From Micromonospora peucetia (GTDB taxonomy: Bacteria; Actinomycetota; Actinomycetes; Mycobacteriales; Micromonosporaceae), in NCBI RefSeq assembly GCF_900091625.1, contig NZ_FMIC01000002.1, positions 4,216,001-4,280,000 of the forward strand: a stretch of DNA of 64,000 nucleotides, written 5' to 3'. The translations under genes were made by a program, and so were the position numbers. The stretch's first letter is position 1. Each line of letters begins with the position of its first letter. Shown one piece after another: positions 21,986 to 29,766 of this stretch. A model generated the notes under the pieces. That model was given only the letters and a program-made list of their open reading frames with translations, was not told the DNA's origin and made no database searches.

Positions 21986-22778
21986 GGTGGGCCTGCACTT
22001 CCTTCATCAGGTCGATGGACTGCCGGCGGGGAAGGGCCTCGGTGCGGACATTCTCCCACCTCGCCAGGAGGGCAGCCACCCCGTCCTCGTCGTCGACCAC
22101 GGCCCCGCCGAGCTGGTGCTCCAGGTGCCCGACCCACCCGCCGTCGGCGGAGCGGGCCAGGGCGAACGGGCCCGACGACCCGATGTGCAGCCCGGTGGCC
22201 CTGGGGACGAGGTGGAGGTGGACGTGCGGCAGCTCGGCCAGCTCGATCAGCCGGCCGATCTGCGCCACCATGATCCCGCTCAAACCCTCAGCCGTCCGGC
22301 TCAGCACCGACTCGTCCAGGACCACGACGAGCTGCGGCGGGTTCTCCCTGCCCAGGACCTCCTGCCGGGCCAGCCGGGCGGCGAGTTTCCGCTCGACCTC
22401 GGCCTCGGAGAAGGTGTCGTTGAAGCGCAGCACGGCGCGGGCGTAGTTCTCCGTCTGCAACAGGCCGGGAATCAGGGCTGGGTTGAAGTACCGGAGTTGC
22501 CTGGCGGCGCGTTCGGCCTCCAGCCACGGCTTGAACCACGAGGGCTCCCGATCCCGCTCGGCGATCCGCAGCAGCGCCACGAGCAGGTCGCCGGACTTCA
22601 GCACCTCGTCCGCCCGGGTCAGGAACACCCGGTCGAGCGGGCGGGCACCGGTCTCCACGGCGGACACCATCGACGCCGAGTAGTGCACCATCCGACCGAA
22701 CTCTTCCTGACTGAGGTTGGCGTTCATCCGCATCCGCCGGAGCTGGGTGCGAATCAGGTCAGCGGTCGGCTCCTCCAC
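21972..22778 (-). CDS. XRE helix-turn-helix regulator with DUF5753 sensor domain
   Basis: A 268-residue regulator: N-terminal HTH_31-type domain (LRRMRMNANLSQEEFGRMVHYS then MVSAVETGARPLDR) and a C-terminal DUF5753 domain (FNPALIPGLLQTENYARAVL, ELPHVHLHLVPRATG, GPFALARSADGGWVGHLE). This XRE-DUF5753/DUF397 pair is common in Streptomyces and Micromonospora and linked to developmental or antibiotic control. It is divergent from two small Cys-rich proteins. No operator could be recognised in the 220-bp divergent gap. Confidence 0.94.
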   Translation of the reverse strand: MEEPTADLIRTQLRRMRMNANLSQEEFGRMVHYSASMVSAVETGARPLDRVFLTRADEVLKSGDLLVALLRIAERDREPSWFKPWLEAERAARQLRYFNPALIPGLLQTENYARAVLRFNDTFSEAEVERKLAARLARQEVLGRENPPQLVVVLDESVLSRTAEGLSGIMVAQIGRLIELAELPHVHLHLVPRATGLHIGSSGPFALARSADGGWVGHLEHQLGGAVVDDEDGVAALLARWENVRTEALPRRQSIDLMKEVQAHHEPQ

Positions 22779-22998
22779 AGTTCCTCCACACAGGTCACCT
22801 GAGCTCCACTCGGGACTCCGGCTCGGCGTACCGCCAGCGAAGCGTGGCCACGACCGGCCCGGATGCCTTCCGACGGTAGTCGCGTGCTCACCACACTGTC
22901 ACGCAGGCGGACCCGCCCGTCGCCGGAGAAGGTTCGGGCGGGTCCTGCCCCCGGGCCGCCCACCCCCGTGCGGCCCGTCCCTGCCGACGGAGGTCGAC

Positions 22999-23352
22999 GT
23001 GCGCGTTCCCTGGTGCCAGTGCCCGACCACGCTGCTGCCGCTCCCGCCCAGACCCGCGCCGGCCACCCGCCGACTACAGCGGTTGCGTCAGGCCCCCGGT
23101 CACCTGGCCGGCTCGCCCGACTGGCGGTGCCGGAGGTGCGCGGAGCCCTGGCCCTGCCCGTCGCTGCGGGCGATGCCGAACCCCGCGTCGCAGGACCTGC
23201 TGCCGGTGATCTCGGCCCTCATCACCACCGCGATCCGCGATCTTCGGGGCCGCCCGGGCGGCCCCGACCCGCTCGACGTGGTACGCCGGTTCCTGTGGTG
23301 GCTGCCGTTGAGCCACGACGAGGCCCGCGCCATCGCCCTGCGGATGCGTTGA
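22999..23352 (+). CDS. Small Cys-rich (zinc-ribbon-like) actinobacterial protein
   Basis: A 117-residue protein that begins MRVPWCQCP and carries WRCRRCAEPWPCPSLR, a CxxC-x5-C array with the WPCP signature. A GGAGG lies 5 bases before the GTG. The second half is helical and contains no catalytic motif. Similar small proteins stand next to XRE/DUF397 pairs in Micromonosporaceae and are often labelled flavin reductase without support. The stop overlaps the next start (TGATG). Metal binding is a guess from the cysteines; role unknown. Confidence 0.7.
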   Translation: MRVPWCQCPTTLLPLPPRPAPATRRLQRLRQAPGHLAGSPDWRCRRCAEPWPCPSLRAMPNPASQDLLPVISALITTAIRDLRGRPGGPDPLDVVRRFLWWLPLSHDEARAIALRMR

Positions 23353-23600
23353 TGGCATACCGGATGATTCCGCACCTGCCGATGCGCCCGCTCTGGCGGT
23401 GCCGCAACTGCGGGGCGGAGTGGCCCTGCCCGCCGGCCCGGCTCGGCCTGCTGGTGGAGTACCGGGACGACCGCACCGGCCTGCTGTTCTACCTGGGCGG
23501 GCTGATGGCCGAGGCCCGCGCCCAGCTCACCCAGCTCAACCCCGAGCGCTCCCTTGACCTGCATGAACGCTTTCTCAACTGGGCGCGGGCCCGAGACTGA
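23352..23600 (+). CDS. Second small Cys-rich protein, paralogue of the preceding one
   Basis: An 82-residue protein with WRCRNCGAEWPCPPARLGLL, the same CxxC-x5-C/WPCP signature as the previous gene, followed by a helical tail ending in HERFLNWARARD. Its ATG shares one base with the preceding stop, so the two are co-translated and likely work together. The last codons and the stop are copied in a 21-bp tandem duplication that continues beyond the stop. Function unknown; context suggests it belongs to the XRE/DUF397 module. Confidence 0.68.
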   Translation: MAYRMIPHLPMRPLWRCRNCGAEWPCPPARLGLLVEYRDDRTGLLFYLGGLMAEARAQLTQLNPERSLDLHERFLNWARARD

Positions 23601-23627
23601 GCGGCGCAGGCCCGAGACTGAGCGGCG
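23588..23627 (+). repeat. 21-bp tandem duplication spanning a stop codon
   Basis: Two identical 19-bp copies, 23588-23606 and 23609-23627, at 21-bp period. The first includes the stop of the small Cys-rich gene, and the second repeats that stop in the same frame, so a read-through would end seven codons later. Confidence 0.85.
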
Positions 23628-23641
23628 GTCCGTGCGGAATT

Positions 23642-23692
23642 GACGTCACGGACGGTAGCGTGTCGCCCGTGTTCCCTACCGTCCGTGAGGTC
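23642..23692 (+). promoter_or_regulatory. Long inverted repeat around the PucR start codon
   Basis: Arms 23642-23660 and 23674-23692 match at 17 of 19 positions; the core TCACGGACGGTAG/CTACCGTCCGTGA is perfect. Only 13 bases separate the arms, and they contain the GTG start at 23669. The left arm covers a TAGCGT -10 box. It could be an autoregulatory operator or, in RNA, a hairpin holding the start codon in its loop. Confidence 0.75.
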
Positions 23693-25630
23693 CTCGCGCT
23701 GGACCCGGTCCGCCACGGTGCTCCGCGACTGGTTGCTGGGGACGCCGGCCTCGACCGTCCGGTGCGGTGGGTGCACGTGAGCGAGGTGCCCGACATCGCC
23801 CCCCTGCTCGGCGGTGGAGAACTGGTGCTCCTCACCGGCATCGGACTGCCCGCCGACGACGGCGGGCTGCGCGCGTTCATCGGTGACCTGGCGGACGTGG
23901 GGGTCTCCGGCCTGGTCGTCGAGCTGGGCCGCCGGTACGTCAGCGGGGTGCCCAGGGTGATGGCCGCCGCCGCCGAACGGCGCGGACTGCCCCTGGTCGA
24001 GCTGCGGCGGGCCACCCCGTTCGTCCGGATCACCGAGGCGGTGCACGCGCTGATCGTCGACGCCCAGCTGACCGAGTTGCGGGCGACGGAGGAGATTCAC
24101 CAGCGCTTCACCGAGCTGTCGGTGGAAGGTGCCGGCCCCGGCGAGGTGGTCCGGCAGGCCGCCGAGCTTTCCGGCTGCCCGGTGGTGCTGGAGAACCTCT
24201 CCCGGCAGGTGCTCGCGTACGACCCGGCGGGGGAGAGTGCCGAGTTGCTGCTGGACTGCTGGGAGCAGCACTCCCGGCGGATCCGGCCGGCGGGGCGGAC
24301 CGCGTACGACGGCGACAACGGTTGGCTGGTCACCACGGTCGGCGCCCGGGGACAGGACTGGGGCCGGTTGCTGCTGCGCTGGCCGGGCGGGGGTGGCCTG
24401 GCGGCCGGTCGACACGTGTTCGACCCGACCGAGGAGGGCGGTGTGCCGGTCGTGATCGCCGCGCCGCCCATGGCCCCGCCCAGCCGGCTGACCATCCTGG
24501 TCGAGCGGGCCGCCTCGACGCTGGCCCTGGGCCGGCTGATCCGGCGCGACGCCGAGGGCCTGGAGCGGCAGATCCACCGTACGCTGCTCACCGCCCTGCT
24601 CGACCACTCGCTGCCGGTGGACGAGGTCGCCCTACGGGCCCGGGCGCTCGGCGTGGTGCTGGACCGGCGGCACCTGGTCGGGGTGGTGGTCCGGCACCGC
24701 GCCGACGACCCGGCGGGGGAGGGCGGCCCGGCCACGGAGACGCCGCACCCGGCCGACCCGGGCGCGGGCGGTCCTCATACCGGCCCGGCACGGCTGCGTG
24801 ATCTCGCCGAGGCGGTCGGGCAGGCGTTGCACGAGGCGAAGCTGACCGGCCTGTCCAGCCCCGTCGACGACCACGCCGTCGGCGTGCTGCTCGCCTTGCC
24901 GGAGCCGGCGGCCGAGGAGCGGGCGCTGGCCGCGTTCGCCACCGCGCTGCGTCGCACCCGCTTGGACACCCCTGTCCGCCCGGACGGCCATGCTCGCCCG
25001 GGTAGCCATGCTCGCCTGGACGGCTCCGTCCGCCCGGACGGCCATGCTCGCCCGGACAGCCCGGCCCGCCTGGGCGGCTCCGTTCGCCCGGACAGCCAGG
25101 ACCGCCTGGGCGGCCCCGTCCGTGACGACGGACCGGCCCGGTCCAACGGGCGGACGAACGGCGTGGCCCGGCCGGCGGGCGGCGGACTACTCATCGCGGC
25201 CGGTTCGGGCGTGCCCGGCCTGCGGGAGGCACGCCGGTCGCTGATCGAGGCCCGGCAGATCGCCAACGCCGCCCGGCGGGACCGGCGGGACCTGCCGGTC
25301 TTCCGGTTACCGGACGTCGGGCTGGCGGGGCTGCTGCATCTGCTGCGCGACGAACCCCGGTTGCAGACCTTCGTCGAGCGGGAACTCGGCGCGCTGCTGA
25401 CCTACGACGCGCAGCATCCCCGGGAGCAGTTGCTCGGCACCCTGCGGGCATATCTGGAACAGGGCCGGAACAAGTCAGCGGCGGCCGGAGCGGCGCACCT
25501 GTCCCGACCGGCGTTCTATGAGCGGCTGGCCCGGATCCGCCGCGTCCTGGACGTGGACCTCGACTCGGTGGAAGCCTGCCTCTCCCTTCACGTAGCCCTG
25601 CTAGCCCTCGACGCCATCCGAACCCCCTGA
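23669..25630 (+). CDS. PucR-family transcriptional regulator with a hexapeptide-repeat linker
   Basis: A 653-residue regulator. Domains: N-terminal PucR ligand domain (FPTVREVLALDPV, then RWVHVSEVPDIAPLLGGGEL) to ~130; a middle GGDEF-like region; and a C-terminal HTH_30 (LRAYLEQGRNKSAAAGAAHL then YERLARIRRVLDVDLD). Between middle and HTH, about residues 437-485 are R-P/L-D-G-x-A/V hexapeptides encoded by an 18-bp VNTR. Family members control purine, GABA or amine catabolism; the aminotransferase/dehydrogenase pair 4 kb downstream is a possible target, but the genes are not adjacent. GTG at 23669 is preferred over 23660 because the protein then starts like PucR proteins and a -10 box lies 7 bases upstream. 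Confidence 0.9.
   Translation: MFPTVREVLALDPVRHGAPRLVAGDAGLDRPVRWVHVSEVPDIAPLLGGGELVLLTGIGLPADDGGLRAFIGDLADVGVSGLVVELGRRYVSGVPRVMAAAAERRGLPLVELRRATPFVRITEAVHALIVDAQLTELRATEEIHQRFTELSVEGAGPGEVVRQAAELSGCPVVLENLSRQVLAYDPAGESAELLLDCWEQHSRRIRPAGRTAYDGDNGWLVTTVGARGQDWGRLLLRWPGGGGLAAGRHVFDPTEEGGVPVVIAAPPMAPPSRLTILVERAASTLALGRLIRRDAEGLERQIHRTLLTALLDHSLPVDEVALRARALGVVLDRRHLVGVVVRHRADDPAGEGGPATETPHPADPGAGGPHTGPARLRDLAEAVGQALHEAKLTGLSSPVDDHAVGVLLALPEPAAEERALAAFATALRRTRLDTPVRPDGHARPGSHARLDGSVRPDGHARPDSPARLGGSVRPDSQDRLGGPVRDDGPARSNGRTNGVARPAGGGLLIAAGSGVPGLREARRSLIEARQIANAARRDRRDLPVFRLPDVGLAGLLHLLRDEPRLQTFVERELGALLTYDAQHPREQLLGTLRAYLEQGRNKSAAAGAAHLSRPAFYERLARIRRVLDVDLDSVEACLSLHVALLALDAIRTP
24978..25121 (+). 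repeat. In-frame 18-bp tandem repeat (8 copies) in the PucR gene
   Basis: Eight consecutive 18-mers, the first GCCCGGACGGCCATGCTC, with moderate divergence and a higher-order period of 54 bp. Since 18 is a multiple of three, the repeat only changes the length of an Arg/Pro/Asp/Gly linker. Confidence 0.9.
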
Positions 25631-25667
25631 ACCCCCGCCCACCACCCCGCCCCGGCTGCCCTGCCCT

Positions 25668-25728
25668 GTTGACCAAGAAGTTTGTGCGACGCCACCCCGG
25701 CGTGTCGTGACAAAACCTCTTGATCAAC
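25668..25728. terminator. Long imperfect inverted repeat between converging pucR-like and murL genes
   Basis: The left arm begins GTTGACCAAGAAGTTTGTG and the right arm ends ACAAAACCTCTTGATCAAC; the inner part pairs GGCG/CGCC-type sequence around an ACCCC loop. It is the only AT-containing structure in a 140-bp gap between converging genes, so a bidirectional terminator is the simplest reading. Elements of this sort may be dispersed in the genome. Confidence 0.6.
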
Positions 25729-25770
25729 CGTGGCGGAGGGCGGGGGCGGGAGGGCGGGGGAGGGGGAGGG

Positions 25771-27120
25771 TCAGGTGGGGGTGGGCAGGGTTTTGGTGTA
25801 GGGCGGGGGGATGTGGTTGGGGCCGGCGGGGGTGAAGACGTCGGAGGTGGCGGCGGTTGACCAGGCCGTGTCGGGTACGGCGTCGACGAGGGTGCGGACG
25901 ACCGGGGCGTCGCGCCACTGGTCCTGCTCGGCGAGCAGGCTCAACGCCACCACCGACTCCTCCACCTCGCCGACGCACTCGAACGGCTTGTGTCCGTCCA
26001 CGCCCAGCAGCTCCCGGTAGCCGGGGATCTGCGACTCGTCGGCCAGCAGGTCGCCGCCGAAGATGCCCACCACCCGCTCACGCGGCATGAACGGCGCCAT
26101 GGCCAGGAAGACGAACCGGCACTTCGGGCAGTTACGGCACCAACGCTCGCTGGCGTCGCGCAGCTTGAACGCGGCGTTGCAGCTCGTCACCACGTCGTCG
26201 TAGCGGTCGATCTCGGTGAAGAGGCGGGCGATGTGCAGCTCCGACAGCGAGCGCAACAGCGAGAAGTACGGCTCGGTGAGCCCGGCGTGCTCGGCCAGCG
26301 CCGCCCGCAGCAGCCCCTCCGCCTCCACGCCCTTGGACCACTGGTGGTTGATCTCGTGACCGTTCCAGAGCAGGTTCGGGTCCGACGCCGACCGCTCGTT
26401 GGACATCACCACCGGGCCTAGGCCGTGCAGCACCGCCGTCGCGACGGCGATCAGCGAGTTGATCGCGGTGACCGGGATGTGGCCGTTGAGCGCCCCGGCG
26501 GCGTTCAGCTCGAACAGCACCGGGTCGATCCGCCGCCGGGCGGCGAGCGGGGTCAGCCCGGACGCCTCGTTCACCGAGACGATCACGTGGTTCGGGTTGA
26601 CCGAGAACGGCACCGGGTCGAAGCCCGCCCGGCGCAGCGCTTCCAGACTGACGATGGAGTCCTTGCCGCCGCCCACCGCCGAGAGCGGACGCCGGTCGGA
26701 GTTGTCGTACTCCCGGGGCGGGGAGACCTCGCCGGCCGGCACCTCGGGGCGCAGCTGGAGCACGTGCGGCAGCTGGTTGCGGTACGCGTACTCCGCGAGG
26801 CCCTTCGTGTAGACGGCGGTGACCAGTTCGGCGGCGGCCGTGCCCAGCGGTGCCGGCAGCACCAGGCGCGGCGGCGCGGCGGTCTTGTAGTAGCTGACCC
26901 CGGCGACCACGTGCAGCAGCTCCAGCACCCGGCCGAGGGTCGCCACGGTCTCGTCCGACGGCGGCGCGTCCGGCAGCGGGAGGGTGATCACCTCGGTGAA
27001 TCGCTGCTCGCCGTCGGGACCGGTGAGGGCATAGTCGAACAGCACCTCCCCGGTGGAGAGGTCGATCGAGTAGGACGGGAAGGTGAAGGCGTCCATCCGC
27101 CGCAGCTGCTCATTGGGCAC
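25771..27120 (-). CDS. murL: UDP-MurNAc-L-Ala-L-Glu epimerase (MurL)
   Basis: A 449-residue protein matching the MurL family: N-terminal FTFPSYSIDLSTGEVLFDYAL and HVVAGVSYYKTAAPPRL, an ATP-pyrophosphatase loop LSAVGGGKDSIVSLEALRRA, an ERSASDPN region, and a CRNCPKCRFVFL cysteine cluster. MurL uses ATP (to AMP and PPi) to invert the terminal L-Glu of UDP-MurNAc-L-Ala-L-Glu to D-Glu, replacing glutamate racemase in peptidoglycan precursor synthesis. The PP-loop fits that chemistry. It is divergent from a MurD-type ligase across 87 bp, the arrangement expected for the murD2/murL pathway. Start GTG 27120 lies 5 bases from a TAGTAT -10 box, so the mRNA is probably leaderless; the frame upstream is the shadow of the ligase gene. 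Product assignment is by family recall. Confidence 0.85.
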   Translation of the reverse strand: MPNEQLRRMDAFTFPSYSIDLSTGEVLFDYALTGPDGEQRFTEVITLPLPDAPPSDETVATLGRVLELLHVVAGVSYYKTAAPPRLVLPAPLGTAAAELVTAVYTKGLAEYAYRNQLPHVLQLRPEVPAGEVSPPREYDNSDRRPLSAVGGGKDSIVSLEALRRAGFDPVPFSVNPNHVIVSVNEASGLTPLAARRRIDPVLFELNAAGALNGHIPVTAINSLIAVATAVLHGLGPVVMSNERSASDPNLLWNGHEINHQWSKGVEAEGLLRAALAEHAGLTEPYFSLLRSLSELHIARLFTEIDRYDDVVTSCNAAFKLRDASERWCRNCPKCRFVFLAMAPFMPRERVVGIFGGDLLADESQIPGYRELLGVDGHKPFECVGEVEESVVALSLLAEQDQWRDAPVVRTLVDAVPDTAWSTAATSDVFTPAGPNHIPPPYTKTLPTPT

Positions 27121-27125
27121 ACGCC

Positions 27126-27131
27126 ATACTA
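27126..27131 (-). promoter_or_regulatory. -10 box of murL (leaderless start)
   Basis: TAGTAT on the minus strand, 5 bases before GTG 27120. No Shine-Dalgarno precedes the GTG. The -35 region is poor (GACACG-like). Confidence 0.5.
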
Positions 27132-27207
27132 GGCCCTGGTTCGTCCGGCCGTGTCCGGCTGTGTCGGACGTGCCCTGCCCCGCCGTCGACATCCCTGAGG
27201 AGAGCCA

Positions 27208-28557
27208 GTGCGCCTGTCTGACCTGCGCGGACGTACCGTCGCCGTCTGGGGGGCCGGCCGGGAGGGCAGGGCCGCGGTGACCGCGATCGCCGCGCACGGC
27301 CCGGCCGACCTGGTCGCCGTCGACGACAGCGCCAACTTCCTCAGCCTGCCCTGGGAGGGGCCGCTGGCCGAGGCGGCGCCGCTGGTCACCGGCGAGGAGG
27401 GCTTCGCCCGGCTGGCCGCTGCCGACGTGGTGGTCCGCTCGCCCGGCGTGCCGCAGACCCACCCGTGGCTGGTGGAGCTGCGTCGGCGTGGCGTGACCGT
27501 CACCCAGGGCACCGCCCTTTGGATGGCCGACCACGCCGCCCGCACCGTCGGCGTCACCGGCAGCAAGGGCAAGAGCACCACCTCCAGCCTGATCAGCCAC
27601 CTGCTCGCCGCCGTCGACCGGCCGAACGTCTTCGGCGGCAACATCGGCGTGCCGACGCTGGACCTGCCGGAGGCGGAGCTGTACGTGCTGGAGCTCTCCA
27701 GCTACCAGTGCAGCGACCTGACCGAGTCGCCCCGGGTCGCGGTGGTCACCGCGCTCTTCCCCGAGCACCTCGACGCGCACGGCGGCGAGCGGGAGTACTA
27801 CCGGGACAAGCTCAACCTGCTGGCGCACGGGCCGCGCACCGTCGTGGTCAACGGCGCCGACCCGAGGCTCGCCCTCGAACTGGGCGACCGCGCTGCGGTA
27901 CGCGCCGGCCTGCCGGACACCGCCCACGTGGCCGGCGGCGCAGATGGCACGCCCTGGTTCCACCTCGGTGACCGGCCGCTGTTCCCGCGCGCGGTGCTGC
28001 CGCTGGTGGGCCGGCACAACGAGGGCAACCTCTGCGTCGCCCTCGCGGTGCTCGACGCGCTCGGCGTCGACGTGGTGGCCCGCAGGGACACCCTGGCCGT
28101 GGCGGTCGCCGAGTTCCAGGGGCTGGCCCACCGGCTCACCGAGATCGCCGACCCGTCCGGCCTGACCTTCGTCGACGACACCCTGGCCACCAGCCCGTAC
28201 GCGGCCATGCACGCCATCGACGCGTACGAGGGGCGGCCGTTGACGGTGATCGTCGGCGGCACCGACCGGGGCCTGGACTACGCGCCGCTGCGCGAGCACC
28301 TCGCGGAACGCGAGCTGACCGTGCTCGGCATCCCCGACAGCGGCCCCCGGATCGTCGAGGCGCTCGCCGGGCTGCCCAAGGTGCGTACCGAGGTCGTCGA
28401 CGACCTGGTCGACGCCGTCCGGGTGGCCCGCGAGGTGACCCCGGCCGGCGGGGTGGTGCTGCTCTCCCCGGCCGCGCCCAGCTACGGGCGGTTCCGCAAC
28501 TTCGAGCACCGCTCCGAGGTCTTCGCCCAGGCCGTCCGCGACACCGCAACCGGCTGA
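27208..28557 (+). CDS. murD2: UDP-MurNAc-L-alanine--L-glutamate ligase (MurD2)
   Basis: A 449-residue Mur ligase: N-terminal Rossmann (VAVWGAGREGRAAVTAIAAHG), central ATPase P-loop GVTGSKGKSTTSSLISHLL, the NIGVP and ELSSYQ motifs of MurD, and a C-terminal domain with FVDDTLATSP, VIVGGTDRGLDY and LSPAAPSYGRF. It is MurD-like, but sits apart from the dcw cluster and divergent from murL; in the known pathway MurD2 adds L-Glu, not D-Glu, to UDP-MurNAc-L-Ala, and MurL then epimerises the product. GAGGAGA lies 6 bases before the GTG. Specificity for L-Glu is inferred from the murL neighbour; as an isolated sequence it could be called murD. Confidence 0.86.
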   Translation: MRLSDLRGRTVAVWGAGREGRAAVTAIAAHGPADLVAVDDSANFLSLPWEGPLAEAAPLVTGEEGFARLAAADVVVRSPGVPQTHPWLVELRRRGVTVTQGTALWMADHAARTVGVTGSKGKSTTSSLISHLLAAVDRPNVFGGNIGVPTLDLPEAELYVLELSSYQCSDLTESPRVAVVTALFPEHLDAHGGEREYYRDKLNLLAHGPRTVVVNGADPRLALELGDRAAVRAGLPDTAHVAGGADGTPWFHLGDRPLFPRAVLPLVGRHNEGNLCVALAVLDALGVDVVARRDTLAVAVAEFQGLAHRLTEIADPSGLTFVDDTLATSPYAAMHAIDAYEGRPLTVIVGGTDRGLDYAPLREHLAERELTVLGIPDSGPRIVEALAGLPKVRTEVVDDLVDAVRVAREVTPAGGVVLLSPAAPSYGRFRNFEHRSEVFAQAVRDTATG

Positions 28558-28606
28558 CACCGGCTCAGCGACACCGCCGGCTGACGCCGGCTCAGCGGCG
28601 GGGCGG

Positions 28607-29578
28607 TCAGCCCAGCACCGCGTGCAGGGCGCGTATCGAGCGGATCGCGGAGCGGATCTCCTGGAGGTAGCGGCCCGGGGTGAGCGTCGGCTCGGGCAGC
28701 CCGGCCAGGTCGGGCAGGGCCGGGTCGACGCCGAGGGTCTCGATCGCGCAGCCGTACGGCACGGCGAGGGTGCGCAGCGCGTCGCAGTGCTGGAACGGCA
28801 CGTAGATCGGCGCGGTCACCACCAGCACCGGATCGCCCGCGCGCAGCCGGACGTGTTCGGCCCAGAACCGTTGGGTGTCGGCGGTGTGCGCGCGGCGCCG
28901 CGCGGGGTCGCCGGACGGGGCGGCGAGCACCCGGACCGCCGGGCCGCCCACGGGCCGGTACGTGCGCGACGACCAGGAGTGGTGCGGGTGGTCGGCGTCG
29001 TGGCCGTCGTCCTCGGTCGGGGCGGCCACCCCGAACTCGCGCCGTACCGCCGCGTCCAGCGCCGCCACCTCGGTGTCGCAGGGCGGGACGCCGGCCGCGT
29101 CCAGGGCCCGGCCCTCCGCTTCGGACAGCGGGCGGAAGCTGCCCAGCACCGCCACCTCGCCGGTGATCCGGGTGCCGGAGCGCAGCAGGTGCGCGGCGTA
29201 CGCGACCCGGCGTTGACAGGCGTGCGCCAATCCGCCGAGCACGACCAGATGGGCGTATCCGGGCTGGGCGGGCTCCGCCGGGCGGACCATGCCGAGCGCG
29301 GCGGCGGTGGCGAGCACCAGCGTCGCGGTGGCCGGGTCAAGGGCCGGTTCCCGGGCGTCGGGGCGTTCCCGGCCGCCCCGGAAGTCCCAGTGCCGGGCCG
29401 AGAAGTCGTCGAGCGCCGCCAGCACCGCGGCGAGGTCGCCGTCCGGCCAGTCGCCGCCGAAGCGACCGACCAGGGCACGCAGCGGCGCCGAGCCCACCCA
29501 GTCCCGTACGCCGGCCGTGATCTGCTCGGGGTCCGTGCCCACCGCGCCGGTCGGCAGCGCCACCTCACCGATCCGCAC
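28607..29578 (-). CDS. Conserved hypothetical protein
   Basis: A 323-residue protein I cannot assign. It has a Val/Leu-rich segment LVVLGGLAHACQRRVAYAAHLL, then VLGSFRPL, and later VLVVTAPIYVPFQHCDALR, spaced like the strands of a Rossmann-like fold; a His/Asp-rich insert (DGHDADHPHHSWSSR) stands between them. The layout faintly recalls DUF218/YdcF-type proteins, but the motifs do not match. No signal peptide or membrane segment. GTG 29578 is 6 bases from a TACGAT -10 box, so leaderless translation is likely. Divergent from the aminotransferase operon across 188 bp. Confidence 0.75.
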   Translation of the reverse strand: MRIGEVALPTGAVGTDPEQITAGVRDWVGSAPLRALVGRFGGDWPDGDLAAVLAALDDFSARHWDFRGGRERPDAREPALDPATATLVLATAAALGMVRPAEPAQPGYAHLVVLGGLAHACQRRVAYAAHLLRSGTRITGEVAVLGSFRPLSEAEGRALDAAGVPPCDTEVAALDAAVRREFGVAAPTEDDGHDADHPHHSWSSRTYRPVGGPAVRVLAAPSGDPARRRAHTADTQRFWAEHVRLRAGDPVLVVTAPIYVPFQHCDALRTLAVPYGCAIETLGVDPALPDLAGLPEPTLTPGRYLQEIRSAIRSIRALHAVLG

Positions 29579-29766
29579 CGCCGGATCGTACCGGCGGCCG
29601 GCTGCCCGACGCGGCGGACCGGCCCGGCTCGTCCCGGAAACCGTGGCGACCGGGATTGACGCGCTGTCAGGCGGTCCCGGTCGCCGCGCTACACAGTGAC
29701 CCTTGTCCCCGCCGCCGGGTGGTGGCAGCGTGCGGGTACCGCGAACGCCGCTGAGAGGGTGCGACG

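Noticed and set aside
27121..28560. N-terminal extension of the MurL frame (929 residues in total)
   Set aside because: It is only the antisense frame of murD2; MurL proteins are about 450 residues.
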